Origin: Membranipora membranacea | Lineage: Eukaryota > Bryozoa > Gymnolaemata > Cheilostomatida > Membraniporidae | Length of the DNA stretch: 64,000 nucleotides | Direction of reading: 5' to 3' | Assembly (NCBI GenBank): GCA_914767715.1 | Contig: OU612065.1 | Span: 30,256,001 to 30,320,000 of the forward strand | Shown: positions 1-18,100 of the stretch, one piece after another | Position numbering within the stretch: the first letter of the stretch is position 1 | How the letters are laid out: each line of letters begins with the position of its first letter | Notes under the pieces: generated by a model | What the model saw: the letters and a program-made list of their open reading frames with translations, nothing else | What the model was told of the DNA's origin: nothing | Database searches by the model: none | Made by a program: the position numbers and the translations under genes

Positions 1-620
1 AAACCTGATAATTTTTCGCTCTGTTGTCTCGATTCATGTAACAGTTTTAATTCATCAGAGACCATATCTCTATACTCAGTCTTGCTAGGCCTCAAATGAA
101 GACGTAGTAATATATAATTTGGTTTATGAATTGATTATTTTGACTTTTTGTGACAACCTTGTCATGCTGGTGGATTAGATTATTTATTAATGACAAGGAA
201 TAGGTACTTATAAATGGTCGATTCAAATTATTCTGTCATTTTAAAGATCTGTGTCAAATTAAAGAATACACGTGCTAACTGGATGCATATATAATTGTAT
301 CAATATATATGGTTGGTTCATCCCTCTGAGTTTTGTCAGTAGTTTATTTATATGGATCAAAAGCCAGATGTAAGCTAAAACTCTGACCAGAGCTGCTAAT
401 AAAGTTGATTTTCTTTATGGGGGGGGGGGGGGGGACAGGGGTTCATGTTAATTATAACCAACAAACACTAAAGGAAGACACGATTGTCCCTTTTGTTAGA
501 TTAAACCTTAATCTAACTACTTTGAACTTCTCATAGAAACTCTCTCCTTTTTCAATGGAAGAAAAACCAACAACCATTGAATTAATGAAACTGCTTATTT
601 TGAAACTGCTTATTTTTTAG
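1..620. other. Intronic or upstream DNA before the first visible exon
   Basis: No coding exon was recognised here. The stretch ends in a pyrimidine-rich acceptor (TATTTTTTAG, ending at 620) that opens the first visible exon of the PHD/SAM gene, so it is most likely an intron of that gene, with earlier exons outside the window. It contains a 16-base G homopolymer at 419-434. Confidence 0.5.
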
Positions 621-3600
621 TTATCTTTTATGAGGCTGAAGCGAACTGAGTCCGGTCTGTATCTGACAGCTAAGAAAAGGGGACGACCCTTTGGCACCGG
701 TTCGTTTTCCAGACGAGGTCCCATGCCAAAAGTCACTCCAACTAAACGGAGCCCTGATGAACCAAGTAAGCGTGGCGGACATCTGGGTAAACGCAAGGTT
801 AGTGCTGACACAACTACCTAGAGAATTATTCAACGAAATTATCGATCCTGTGGTATAGCTATCTATATAGGCTATCATATAGATATAGTTAATTTTTGAT
901 GTGATTGCTTTGCTAACCAAATCATTGAAATACTTGTGATCTGTAGGCTGATTGTGTGAGTGTCGGACGTGCTCCACGTTGTTGAAGCCCTCACAGGTGA
1001 CTGACCGAGGGTAAGGGGAGGCTGTCAAATGAAGGGGCAAGAGTCTGAGAGTTCAAACTAGGGAAGCATAGTTGATGTAGGGTATGTATTCACTGCTTGA
1101 GGAAATGAGAATATAACACAGTGAAGGTAATTGTCTATTTTTAGAGGATTAAGAAGAGTAATGATGACTATGAGTTTTACGACACTCCAGGAAGCTCAGC
1201 TTTACCTCCCCCGGTTACAGACCCTATTTGTGATTTTTGTCTGAAGACATCCTCATGTAACAAACAGGGATTGTTTGAGGAGCTTCTCATGTGTAAAGAC
1301 TGCAATGCTAAAGGTATCCTATCATGGAAATTTACAATATCACATTACTAAGTCTTAACCAATTTGGCTTCTTATCCAAGTATTTTATGCATTATACTAG
1401 CTGAAGTGACAAGTAAACTACTTTTAGGGCTGCGTCTCTGCTCAACTGTCACACAAAATGTTGTCTCAAGTCGTCGCACCATCAGATTAAGACAAGTTAT
1501 GGTGCATAAAGCTAAATATGTAGATTATCTTTTTGAAACATTGTGGTTTACCTATAATCAACAGAGATCAACATAAATATGCCAAAAGCATCAAACTCTC
1601 ACATACAGCAAAATATAGAGAATTGTAGCTAAAAGTGTAGAAGGAATTTTACTCAATAAAACCCACAACATTTTTTTAATTTACTCCCTGCTGATACAGG
1701 TAACAGTGGTAACATTCCTGGGCTGTTCCTGAAGGTCACTTCAAGGTTATATGATGTGGTTTGGCAAATGAACTAAGGTTTAGTTCATTGGTTTGGCAAT
1801 CACCATCACCACTTATGTTAATGTACTAGGCTATAGCTACTGATTAGGCTTCTATGTATATTTGTCTTGCTATAGCTTATTGTTTATATCACAGAGTAGG
1901 GATATAGGTCATGACTCTGTGTTTATATGTTGAACCATGTGGTTTTTACAGCACATGCATCTTGTATGGGTTATTCTGAGATACTGGCTCGTAGGGCACA
2001 TATGGGACCATGGCAGTGTATAGACTGTAAGACATGCTGTCTCTGTCTGGACGCGGGAGATCCAGATGATCTACTCTTCTGTGATGCTTGTGACCGAGGG
2101 TATCACATGTTCTGTCATGACCCTGCGCTACAGTCAAAACCTGTCAGTAAGTCATCTACAGTCAAAATCTGTCAGTAAGTTATCTACAGTCAAAACTTGT
2201 CAGTAAGTTATCTACAGTTATGATTTGTAGGTAAGCTATCTGTTATCAAAGCCTGTTAGTAAGTTATCCAAAGTTAATATCTATAGGTAAGTTACCTACA
2301 GTTAAAACCTGTCAGTAAGTTACCTACAGTTAAAACCTGTCAGTAAGTTACCTACAGTTAAAACCTGTCAGTAAGTTACCTACAGTCAAAACCTATCAGT
2401 AAGTTACCTACAGTTAAGATTTGTAGGTTAGCTAACTGTTATCAAAGCCTGTTAGTAAGTTATCCAAAGTTAATATCTGTAGGTAAGTTACCTACAGTTA
2501 AAACCTGTCAGTAAGTTACCTACAGTTAAAACCTGTCATTAAGTTACCTACAGTCAAAACCTGTCAGAAAGTTATCTACAGTCAAAACATGTCAGTAAGT
2601 TATCTACAGTCTAAACATGTCAGTAAGTATTATCTTAAGTCAAAACCTGTCATTAAGTTACCTACAGTCAAAACCTATCAGTAAGTTATATACAGTCAAA
2701 ACCTGTCAGAAAGTTATCTACAGTCAAAACATGTCAGTAAGTTATCTACAGTCTAAACATGTCAGTAAGTATTATCTTAAGTCAAAACCTGTCAGTAAGT
2801 TACCTACAGTCAAAACATGTCAGTAAGTTATCAACAGAAAGACCTGCTATAAGTTACCTATAGTCAAACCCTGCTAGTTAGTTATCTACAGTCACAACTT
2901 GTTAGTTAGTTATCTCAAGGAATTAAAGTCTTTAACTCCTTGGTTATCTATTGTCAAAAGTAAAAACTTGTAGTCAGTTAACTGAGGTTAATATCCATTA
3001 ATAAGTTATCTACAGTCAAAACATGTTATTAAGTTAGTCATAGCCGACACATGTAAGTAAGTTATCTACAGTCAGTCAGTAAGCACCAGTGTGTGCCTAA
3101 AACAAAACCATCCAAAAGAATCTACTTTGGAAACATCCAAATGTCTTTTTATATGAGCTTTCATCACTTTCTTCCCTGATGTATACTAAGCAGCTTATGT
3201 TATGTGTCACTGTTTTATAAATACCTAATATTGTAGATAAGTGGGTGCGTCATCATTATAGACTCTGTTATGACTCATTATAGATAAGTGGGCGTGTCAG
3301 GCCTGCCTGAATGATGGAGTATGTGTAGAGGATCTGGTGTCGAGCCCGCCTTCTTCTGTTAAGAGTGGTGATGTCACACAGGACGCCGTGTTCAGTGAGC
3401 CGATCCGGCCCCCATCATCATCTGGTGCAACATCAGGTGTAACATCTGGACCTGTACAGAGACAGCAGTCCAGAGTGTCCGGTGAGTCCTTGTGTGTCTT
3501 GTAAGTCTTTGTTTGTGCGGTGAGTCCCTGTGCGCCTGGTGTGTTTCATATATCGTAACACAGTAAGAGGCAGATAGTTAAATCTCCTTACATCAAGCTT

Positions 3601-5045
3601 GCTCACTAGACCTCCCGCATTCAAACATACAAAATCATCTCAATTATTTCCGAATCATATTCAGAAGCGTTTCATAACTATTGGGCAGAGCTCGATTTTC
3701 CACAGTACACATCGTTTCAGAAACTAAATCAGATAAGGATTTATGCGCTTGAACACCAAAGTGGTTAGACCAAGGAGTTAGAGAGAACTAACTCCTAACT
3801 CTCTCTAACTCCTTGGTTAAATCTTTGGCAGTTTTTCAGTTTAGGGCAGATCAACAAATCAAATGTTGCTCGCTATATTTGGCTGTAAATAGTGATGAGT
3901 TCTCGTATCTAACACTTAGACTTACTTCTCTTAGTAGGTGCGATGGATGAGTCGGGTGGCTGGTCTCCATCACACGCCACCACCCCATCTCCAGGATCCA
4001 GTTCTAAGTCTTATCTGCCTCCGGTACCAAGTCAGTGGAACTCTCCGCAGGTATCCCAGTACATCGATGAGTGCGGATTCCATAATGAGGCTAAGGTATT
4101 CCTTGAGCAGGTGAGAGTTTTACCATGTATCTATGTGTCATAGCTCTATGTCTGAAGGATCTATTACCCTATTTGTTAGGAAATGTTTCATCATGTTACA
4201 AAACACATAAATGTCAGCAAAGAAGTTTTCTGAGAAAATAAGTTCATTTTATCGTTTAGCCTCTAGGTTCGGGTTTGTGGTTGCAAACAGAAGTCTGAGC
4301 AAACTAGACAGTATAAAAACTAGACAGCATACAAGTACAGTCTATACATAGTCTATGATAAATGCTCTCGGTTTTCAAATCAGATCTGTTTGATATTATT
4401 GGCTCAAAGAATAAAATCGGTCAGACAGTTACTTATCCCAAAACAGCTATTTGATTGGAATCATACTTCTGAAGCCATCAATCATCAAATAAAAATATCA
4501 CGTAAGAGTACAGCGTCTGAATTTCCATTGCCACATACACGAATAACTATTAATGTAGGCTCATACCAAACTGGTTTAGAATGTTTCAATCCACGTAATC
4601 TGTCACATTGCAGACTTGGGTTTTTGGTATGGTGCATACTATCTAATCTAAATAATTGTTTATTTGTGGTTTCTTTATTCTAGTAGCCCTCACAATTGGG
4701 ACGCCAAGAAAAATATAATTTTTTTGTTTCAGACATCTATCAAAATAATTATAAATATGCAAATTTCTCCCACTAACGGTCATTATAATCAACTAAAACA
4801 AGCCTGCTGCAATATGCAGTCTATGTGATTCTTGAATCATGACATGGTAGAGTTCAACTTCATGCTGATTAGAGATATTTACAAGTTTTGTCGGTTTTTT
4901 TCAGGAGATTGATGGCAAGTCACTGATGTTGTTACAGCGAGAGGACATAATCAGAAATATGAACTTGAAGCTTGGTCCTGCTCTTAAAATCTACGAGAAA
5001 GTCAAAATGATTCAAAAGTCTCCTCTCACAAAGAACAAATTCTGA
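621..5045 (+). CDS. Tandem PHD finger and SAM domain chromatin protein (3' part, at least 6 exons)
   Basis: Exons read as 621-797, 1145-1313, 1952-2146, 3284-3481, 3938-4110 and 4905-5045 (stop TGA), all with GT..AG introns and compatible phases. The reading frame gives a basic linker ([10 protein letters not shown]-hook-like), then two adjacent C4HC3 PHD fingers: CDFCLKTSS, then [34 protein letters not shown] and WACQAC. A Ser/Pro-rich linker follows, then a C-terminal SAM domain split over exons 5 and 6 ([15 protein letters not shown] to [14 protein letters not shown]). The PHD pair resembles those of KAT6 and DPF histone readers; the SAM end resembles SAMD1/L3MBTL-type SAM domains. No MYST acetyltransferase domain is present, so this is a reader or scaffold rather than an acetyltransferase. 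Related invertebrate proteins carry an N-terminal winged helix shared by KAT6 and SAMD1, which would lie upstream of the window (inference). The N-terminus is missing. Intron 3 begins inside a minisatellite. Confidence 0.85.
1890..1921. repeat. Short palindrome family P1, copy 1
   Basis: CACAGAGTAGGGATATAGG followed by TCATGACTCTGTG. This is a degenerate member of a dispersed ~28-bp palindrome whose perfect form is at 24919-24946. Confidence 0.5.
2131..3085 (+). repeat. 28-bp minisatellite made of an exon-intron junction
   Basis: About 34 degenerate tandem copies of a 28-bp unit with the core CTGTCAGTAAGTTA. The first copy straddles the end of exon 3 of the PHD/SAM gene: CAGTCAAAACCTGTCA is coding (Q-S-K-P-V) and the following GTAAGT is the donor. 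Most later copies keep GTCAGTAAGT, so the intron contains dozens of near-identical 5' splice sites. Divergence among copies is moderate (CCTGTCA, CATGTCA, CTTGTCA variants). Some blocks are repeated at higher order: 2564-2644 and 2688-2787 share the same succession of variants. Confidence 0.9.
3237..3302 (+). repeat. Duplicated acceptor of PHD gene exon 4
   Basis: The segment TAGATAAGTGGG occurs at 3234-3245 and again at 3281-3292, 47 bp apart. The second copy is the true exon 4 start because it continues into a PHD finger end (KWACQAC). The first copy reads GGGTGCGTCATC and would replace the zinc ligands. Both copies keep a TAG acceptor. Confidence 0.7.
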
Positions 5046-6709
5046 AGAGTTCTTAGATCGAGACATAAATGAATACTTGTACATATAAGTCTAGACCCAG
5101 AACTGGTGACCTAGTGACCTTTGACTCACCATCCAAAGGGAAAGTCTGGCGTTATGCAGGGTGTGTTAGTCAGAATTCCCTCATATGCCATCCCTGAGCT
5201 GTATTTGTCAGAATTCCCCCCATTTATATGGGACTGATCAGTCTGTCTCTAATTTACCATGTATTTTTATAAGGTTATGATTTTGTGACTGTATGCCTTG
5301 CTAATTGAGTTTATTATCAGTATTGAGTATTAAGTAATCCTCGGTGCTAGTGTCCTTATGATCTACAAAGACAGCGCGCTGAAAGTGAGAGGCTGCAGGT
5401 AAAAAATCTTATGATTGTTACGACTATCTCAAATTATTATTTTGTTTGAATTATTATTTCTTGTGCATCTTCTATTCCCAATTCCCATTCTTGCTTTTTC
5501 GGCGAATTATTTGGCCAGCAGTTTTGGCTTCCAAGTCCTCAGAGTTAGGTATGCTAGATGCCTTTCCTGTTTCACTTGTTCTATTTACAACAAATTGCTT
5601 CTTCAATAAAACTTTATTATTATTTATAAATTGAGCCACAATTCTTTGACAAGTCATGAAGACAGTTCAAACTGCACTTACAGATCCCGTGTTATAACTG
5701 TCAGACTTGTATAATACATCATGTGACTACCACGGTATCACAATCATTTTTCGTTGCTACTATTGGAGTAACCTGTTACTCCTTTATGCTACTATTGCAT
5801 GGGGCAATGAACATTGCTTGATGGCGTTCAATAGGAAGTGTCAACCCTTCTGTTGCTAGTTTAACTAGATTGAACCAGTATAGTAGTTCCTAATGGTATC
5901 TGGCATGAGCAGAGACATTTGTGGAATTCAAAGCTCCAGTAAGATTTTGGTAACAAATGGCACTTGTGGATTTTACCCTTGGAAAACTAGTACCAAACTA
6001 ATCCCTTGTTAGGACTGTAGTATGATATGACTGTAGTAGTTATGGTATGTCGGTGTTGTTCAAATAGGCAGATTAGTTGACAATGTAAACGCAGCTTTAG
6101 AGTTGACAGTTGACTAGACAGTTGACACAAATATCACATGAGATCATTGCCTAGACATTATGTATATGATGGTACCTGATGTTTTTCGCATAATTACCCT
6201 ACCGTGAATTAAATGACTAAGCCGAAATATCAGTATGTGCCATAGTCTATGGTCTGCAGGATTAAGTTATAATAATAACCAGCTTAGGTCATGGTGGTAT
6301 CCATAATGCATCAATTCCTTAACATCGTCAGGTAAGAACAATGTTAACAGGTGAGATATCTCAGACATATTCACAACAAAATTTCACCTACTAACCAAAA
6401 AGCTAATAGTAATAATATATCCAATTCATACAACTAAACCCTCTCACGATGATTTATCACAATGCATCTTCTCACTTGGTCATATAGAATTACAATTGGA
6501 AGGACAAGTTAACATTGTTTCCGGTACTATAACATATTCTTGACTTATTCAATAAAGCAGTTGAGGTACAAAGTTTTGGGTTTCAAAGCTCCTTACTTAT
6601 TAGCTACATTTTCCAAGATTTGCCAAGTAAAAACTTTACAAACAGAAATCAAGTTTCCACTCCTTATATGCAGGGCAAGATGTGACAATCCCAATCCCAA
6701 ACAGTAGTT
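5046..6709. other. 3' UTR of the PHD/SAM gene and intergenic DNA
   Basis: A canonical AATAAA lies at 5605-5610, about 560 bases after the stop, and is the best polyadenylation signal for the PHD/SAM gene. The rest up to 6709 shows no exon, RNA gene or recognised repeat. Confidence 0.5.
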
Positions 6710-7234
6710 ACAATCGACAGTTTCCTGAGCTCTTATTTATGCCTCAATTCGGAGTTGTCCTCTCTCCAGTTTGGTACTTTTAACCCACGCCGCATAGGAA
6801 AAACCTGCTGAAAGAGGGTTATCTTGAAAACCGCTTATCATAGGATAAAAATGATTTTTGATTCAGAGTCTGCACCATTGAAAACCCTGTGCTGTGAGAC
6901 AGGGTTTCCAAATCATTGGAGGCTTGAATGTTGGTAAATCTTAATTCTAGTGACAAAACTCATGAAAAATTCTGCCTAATTGTCCGCAAAACAGGCAGAA
7001 AATGCTATAATTGACTATCCAATTACTAAAATTATTTCCCAAACTATGTCCAAATGAGTTTTCAATGTCGCAGATTCTGAATCAAAAATATTTTTTATCC
7101 TACTATAAGCGGTTTTCAAGATAATCCTCTTTTCAGCACGTTTTTCCTATGCGGCGTGGGTTAAAAGTACCAAACTAGAGAGAGGACAACTCCAAATTGA
7201 GGCCTAAATCAGAGCTCAGAAAACTGTCTATTGT
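6710..7234. mobile_element. Foldback/MITE element, copy 1 (long TIRs)
   Basis: A non-coding 525-bp element with imperfect terminal inverted repeats of about 170 bp beginning ACAATCGACAG on the left and ending CTGTCTATTGT on the right. Both arms contain GAGTTGTCCTCTCT, GGTACTTTTAACCCACGC and CTTGAAAACCGCTTAT. The centre is a short unique spacer. A second copy sits at 47474-47935 inside SLC22 gene B, which shows that it is dispersed. No transposase is encoded, so it is non-autonomous. No clear target-site duplication could be read. Confidence 0.8.
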
Positions 7235-7627
7235 TCGTATAGACTTTACATTTCATCATGAGAACGTGAAAATAAAGCAAGGAGTAAAGGAATAAAGCAT
7301 ACAACTGGATGCAAGTGTGGGAAGGGAGGAGGGCGGAGAAAGAATAAGAATTAGCCTAGACCTAAGCAGAGGTCTGTGACAGCAAGTCTAGACAAAGAAA
7401 GCAAGAGCCATGCATCGATTCCATATATATATATTACACTACAATTCAATTTCAAAATAATCATAATATGACTGAATAGAAAAAGTTGGCAGTGCATGTT
7501 GCTCTTGTCATCCAACCAGCCACAACGACACGCAACGCTGCCATCCTATGCTACAGTACGGAGGGATCCAGGGAGGTCATTGAGCCAACGATGCGAAAAC
7601 TAAAATCCTTTCTCATAGTAAAGAATA
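7235..7627. other. Gap between foldback element and membralin stop
   Basis: This region includes a short TATATATAT run near 7425 and should hold the 3' UTR of membralin (minus strand). No AATAAA on the minus strand was seen close to the stop. Nothing else was recognised. Confidence 0.3.
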
Positions 7628-14187
<6,560 letters not shown>

Positions 14188-15123
14188 CTCAAAGTATTCC
14201 CAATATCATCTGCAAGAATCAAATATAATACACAGTACACACCTTGACCTGACATCAAACAAATCAAATGACAATGATAATATGATAATAAATTCAAAAG
14301 TAGCTTAGGCCTATTGTTTTTGTAAGTAATGTGGCCAAGTGCCCCAGTGGCTTCAACTACCAGAGCACTTCACCACGTGTCTTCCATAATCTACAGTAGG
14401 GATGGCCTTTGGGCCAACTCCTACAACTAAGCTCTAACTACTAACTAATAAATAAGGGGTTAGCTAGGCCTACTACTACTCACAACTAACTAACTGTAGT
14501 GCTGTACTCATTTCTGGCTAAGACTACTAGACTAGAGGTGACAGTGTGGGTTTCTGTGGTGTGACCAGTCCAATGTGTGTGAGAAGTGTAGGTACGATTG
14601 ACATTGCATGTTATCTAATGATAAGACTTGACTGGTTAATTGGCTGATTTCTAGGTTGTGGTAAGTAAGTAAGTAACTTGCAAGAACTTCAGTGAAGTTT
14701 CTTAACCAACTTATAACTTTAACTAACTAAACACAAACAACATCTTTGTAAAGAAAATGTACTCTTACCCTTGGGTATAGGTATGCAAATCTGTTGATGT
14801 TTGACTGTTCAGTAAGGTTCACATCTCTTGAGGCAACAAGAGGCACAGGTTTTAAAGACCTCTAAGTTTACAAAGCTAGAGAAATATTAAGAAGTTTTTT
14901 TACACTTGACTTTCTGTCACGGAACTGGTCAGGTAGTCTTCAAAAAACCTCTTTGACGCTGAAACCATAATGACTTTTCGAGACAACAAACAAACATTAG
15001 CGAGTCAAGTTATAGTCCCCTCACATTTAGATGTCATTGAAGAAAGTTTGGGCAGAGAAGACCAAGTTGGAGGATACCATTGGTGTTTATTGCTGTAATT
15101 GAGGGTGAATAAAAAGAAAGAAC
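14188..15123. promoter_or_regulatory. Divergent (head-to-head) promoter region, membralin/ERGIC1
   Basis: The 936 bases between the membralin start codon (minus strand) and the ERGIC1 start codon (plus strand) contain no coding exon that I recognise. By position they must hold both 5' UTRs and probably both promoters. No convincing TATA box or CpG-rich core was seen. Short GTAAGTAAGTAAG repeats occur near 14660. Confidence 0.5.
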
Positions 15124-18100
15124 ATGCAGTTCAGTCTCAGAAGGTATGTATATGCAATTTTCTATGTTTCCTAGTTACTTTGGTTGTCAGGTCTATCCCT
15201 ATACTTGCATAACTCAGTGCATCTTTTGCCACGTCATAAGTTTGATATGCAAAGCAGCAAACAGCCAAAAGTGAAGATACAAAATTAAAGCCTCCTATGA
15301 TAGCCTGGGCAGGCAAACAGCATGCCCAGGCTTCTCCTGTAGCCTCCTCAACCCCTGACTTCACCGATGATGAATGGTGCTTGGGTATGCATGTATTCTA
15401 ACTTCTTGTACCTGAAGTATGACTGAAATGTATTGCACTTGGCTGATACACAGACTAGTAGAGGCGCTGCATCACGGGTTCACTATAAAAACCTAGAAAA
15501 GGCCTGTGCGCTGCACTGTCAGCATTCCTTCGACAAGCAAAATAGCCAAACCTAAGAGTGGGGAGTTTCAAGGGCCCTACTATCATGAGCTACAAAAGTG
15601 TTTTGCTTAGTAATATCTGCCAGTGTATTTCCTGTAGCTCCAAAGTTCCCTTTTACTGTTATCTTCGGGCATTGGCAGCACTGGTGTTTGCGGGCATGGG
15701 CTACTACTTTGTGGACTCGGGTTGAATTCACATGATATTGGCTTGTATGCTCCAGATAGCCATCGCAGTACAATTATGAGTATCTATGAGAGCATGCGAT
15801 GCACTGGTGAAAAATCGTGAAGGGTATGGCAAAGTTGTCATATTAGTAAAGTTAGTCGCTTTCTGGGTGGAAGTTTTTAGCCACATTCACTATACCTGCA
15901 TGTATAGAGACATATTATTAACAATTATCTGATGTTGCAGTTTCGATATTTACCGAAAGGTGCCCAAAGATCTGACAAAGCCTACGACAACTGGAGCCAT
16001 CATATCGATCAGCAGTATCCTCTTCATAACTTATTTGGTGGTAGCAGAAGCAATGTCCTTCCTCAAGACTGAATTGTAAGATACTAGCGCTCAGCAGATT
16101 ATCATATTATTTATCGAAAGTCTATATCATAATCATTTGGTCAACCAACAACGTATATTATGATTACATAAATATAACAATAGATAACAAAACAGCTTTT
16201 TAATGTGTTCATGCCCTCAACCTACTTTGTTCAATCTAATCAAGGAGAGCCTTGCCGGAATTTTTTCTTTGAGTTAATTTTGTCCCATGGAGTTTTCCGT
16301 AATATCCTTCCAATGCATCATACTAGCCAGCGACAAAAAATAGGTGTGTAAACATTAAAATTAATCTAAGTTGCCTAGAGGCCTTATTGTTTGTGTTTGA
16401 TATTTATTATATTATGATTGATATATAGTTCCACACAGATGTACGTGATGGATCCTGTAGTAGCCGATGAGCGTATTTATGTGAGGATAGGTTTACTTAT
16501 ACCAGAAATGGATTGTAAATGTAAGTATCTGACTTATGAGATTTTTCACCTACCTCCATTTTGCACAATTACTAGCCAGTTCAACTGTGAACCTGTGCTT
16601 TGTCAAAATCTGCTATCATACTACTACCCTCATAGAATAAATGCAGGATTAAAACAAACATTTGTATTGATAAAACACCATCTTATCGATATTTGAGAAA
16701 TTTTAAAAAATGACATCTTAGTCTATAAAAATTCTCCCAACTGTACAAACTGGCCAAGAATATCTTAGTCTTCTTACTCTTTGGACTGACCAATATTCCA
16801 AACTTTTGTTGAAGATTTAGGAGTTGATATACAGGATGATATGGGCCGACATGAAGTTGGGCACGTCGAGGATGTCGTGAAAACTCCTATCAATGAAAAC
16901 AAGGGATGTAGATTTAGAGCTGCATTCCGTGTCAACAAGGTGAGTTCATCAAACTCTGCCAGACTTACTGGTACTACCATGCAATTATCAAAGGCAGACT
17001 CATGACAGCTGTTTTTGGATGTGTTACTGGAAGGACACTACCAGCAAACTGAGCAGTGTTTGAGCACTGCTCAGGTTGCCCACTGCTAACTTGAACTAAC
17101 TCAACACCAACTGTACCATCAGCATTTTTATTAATCATCTTCTAGGATGCACATGTTGCAGTATTAACAAAACATGGATTTCCCTTTACCTTTCCTTACA
17201 CGTAGACAGAATTAACAGTCTTCCTTAGAAATCTTGCATGGTTCATAATCACTTGGATAATTACTAGGATTAGCAAACTAAAATCAACATAATCCACACT
17301 GCAGCAACAAATGTATGAGACTAGTGTAGTGGAACAGCTGTGGCACGTAGACAATTAATGCCTCTCCAACTCTGTAATAGATCAGGTGATTTTAAGATAA
17401 AAGGGAATTATAAATTGATGTTCTAGATGAGGGCGCATCCTTCTAACCAGGGTTGGATTTTATTCAACACTGACTGAAGCTGTTTAGTATACTGGTAGGA
17501 TGAAAACTTAGCATCTATAAACAAAGTTTTATCTACAAATGAAGCTTTTTCTTAAAATCAACTTGGTTACAGCTACTGTGGTATTTTTGGTGTGAGCCAT
17601 AGCATAAAGATGAGAAAAAAATTAAGTTGGATTAGTTTGAGGGTGACAAAATTTCGCTAGCTAGGGTGGGTTTTCAAATGGAGTAATGATACTAGCTAGC
17701 CATTAATGTAACCTTTTCAATCCTTTGCAAAATGGCATCATTAAATCTGGGAGAATTCTCCCTGATTACATACTGCAAATACTTTTCTTCTCTGTGACAT
17801 TTGAATATATAATTTTTAGACTGTCTGTCTAAAAAAACCCGATATCTTTAACTGAGCTGAGCCATATATCTAAGATGGTGGTTTGTGTCAGTTGGTTCTA
17901 CTTTAAGCTGCCCTCTCACAGTTAATCACAAATTGATTCAAGACAAATTTACTGTATGTTACAATTTTTTAGATTCAGCATCTGAATCGTTGAAACACAA
18001 TGGTGTGCCAAAGATTGGATATTTCATTTCATGGCAGTCTTGTTGACCGACTTTCTGGATGATTTGTCACTAACATTGAGATAAATCACCTTTCAAACCC

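Noticed and set aside
621..1040. 139-codon minus-strand frame
   Set aside because: Antisense across exon 1 and intron 1 of the PHD/SAM gene; no family features.
2131..3085. CRISPR-like regular repeats
   Set aside because: The 28-bp units are directly contiguous with no spacers, the DNA is animal nuclear DNA, and the first unit is part of an exon.
16774..16980. 68-codon minus-strand frame over ERGIC1 exon 4
   Set aside because: Antisense shadow of a well-supported ERGIC1 exon.
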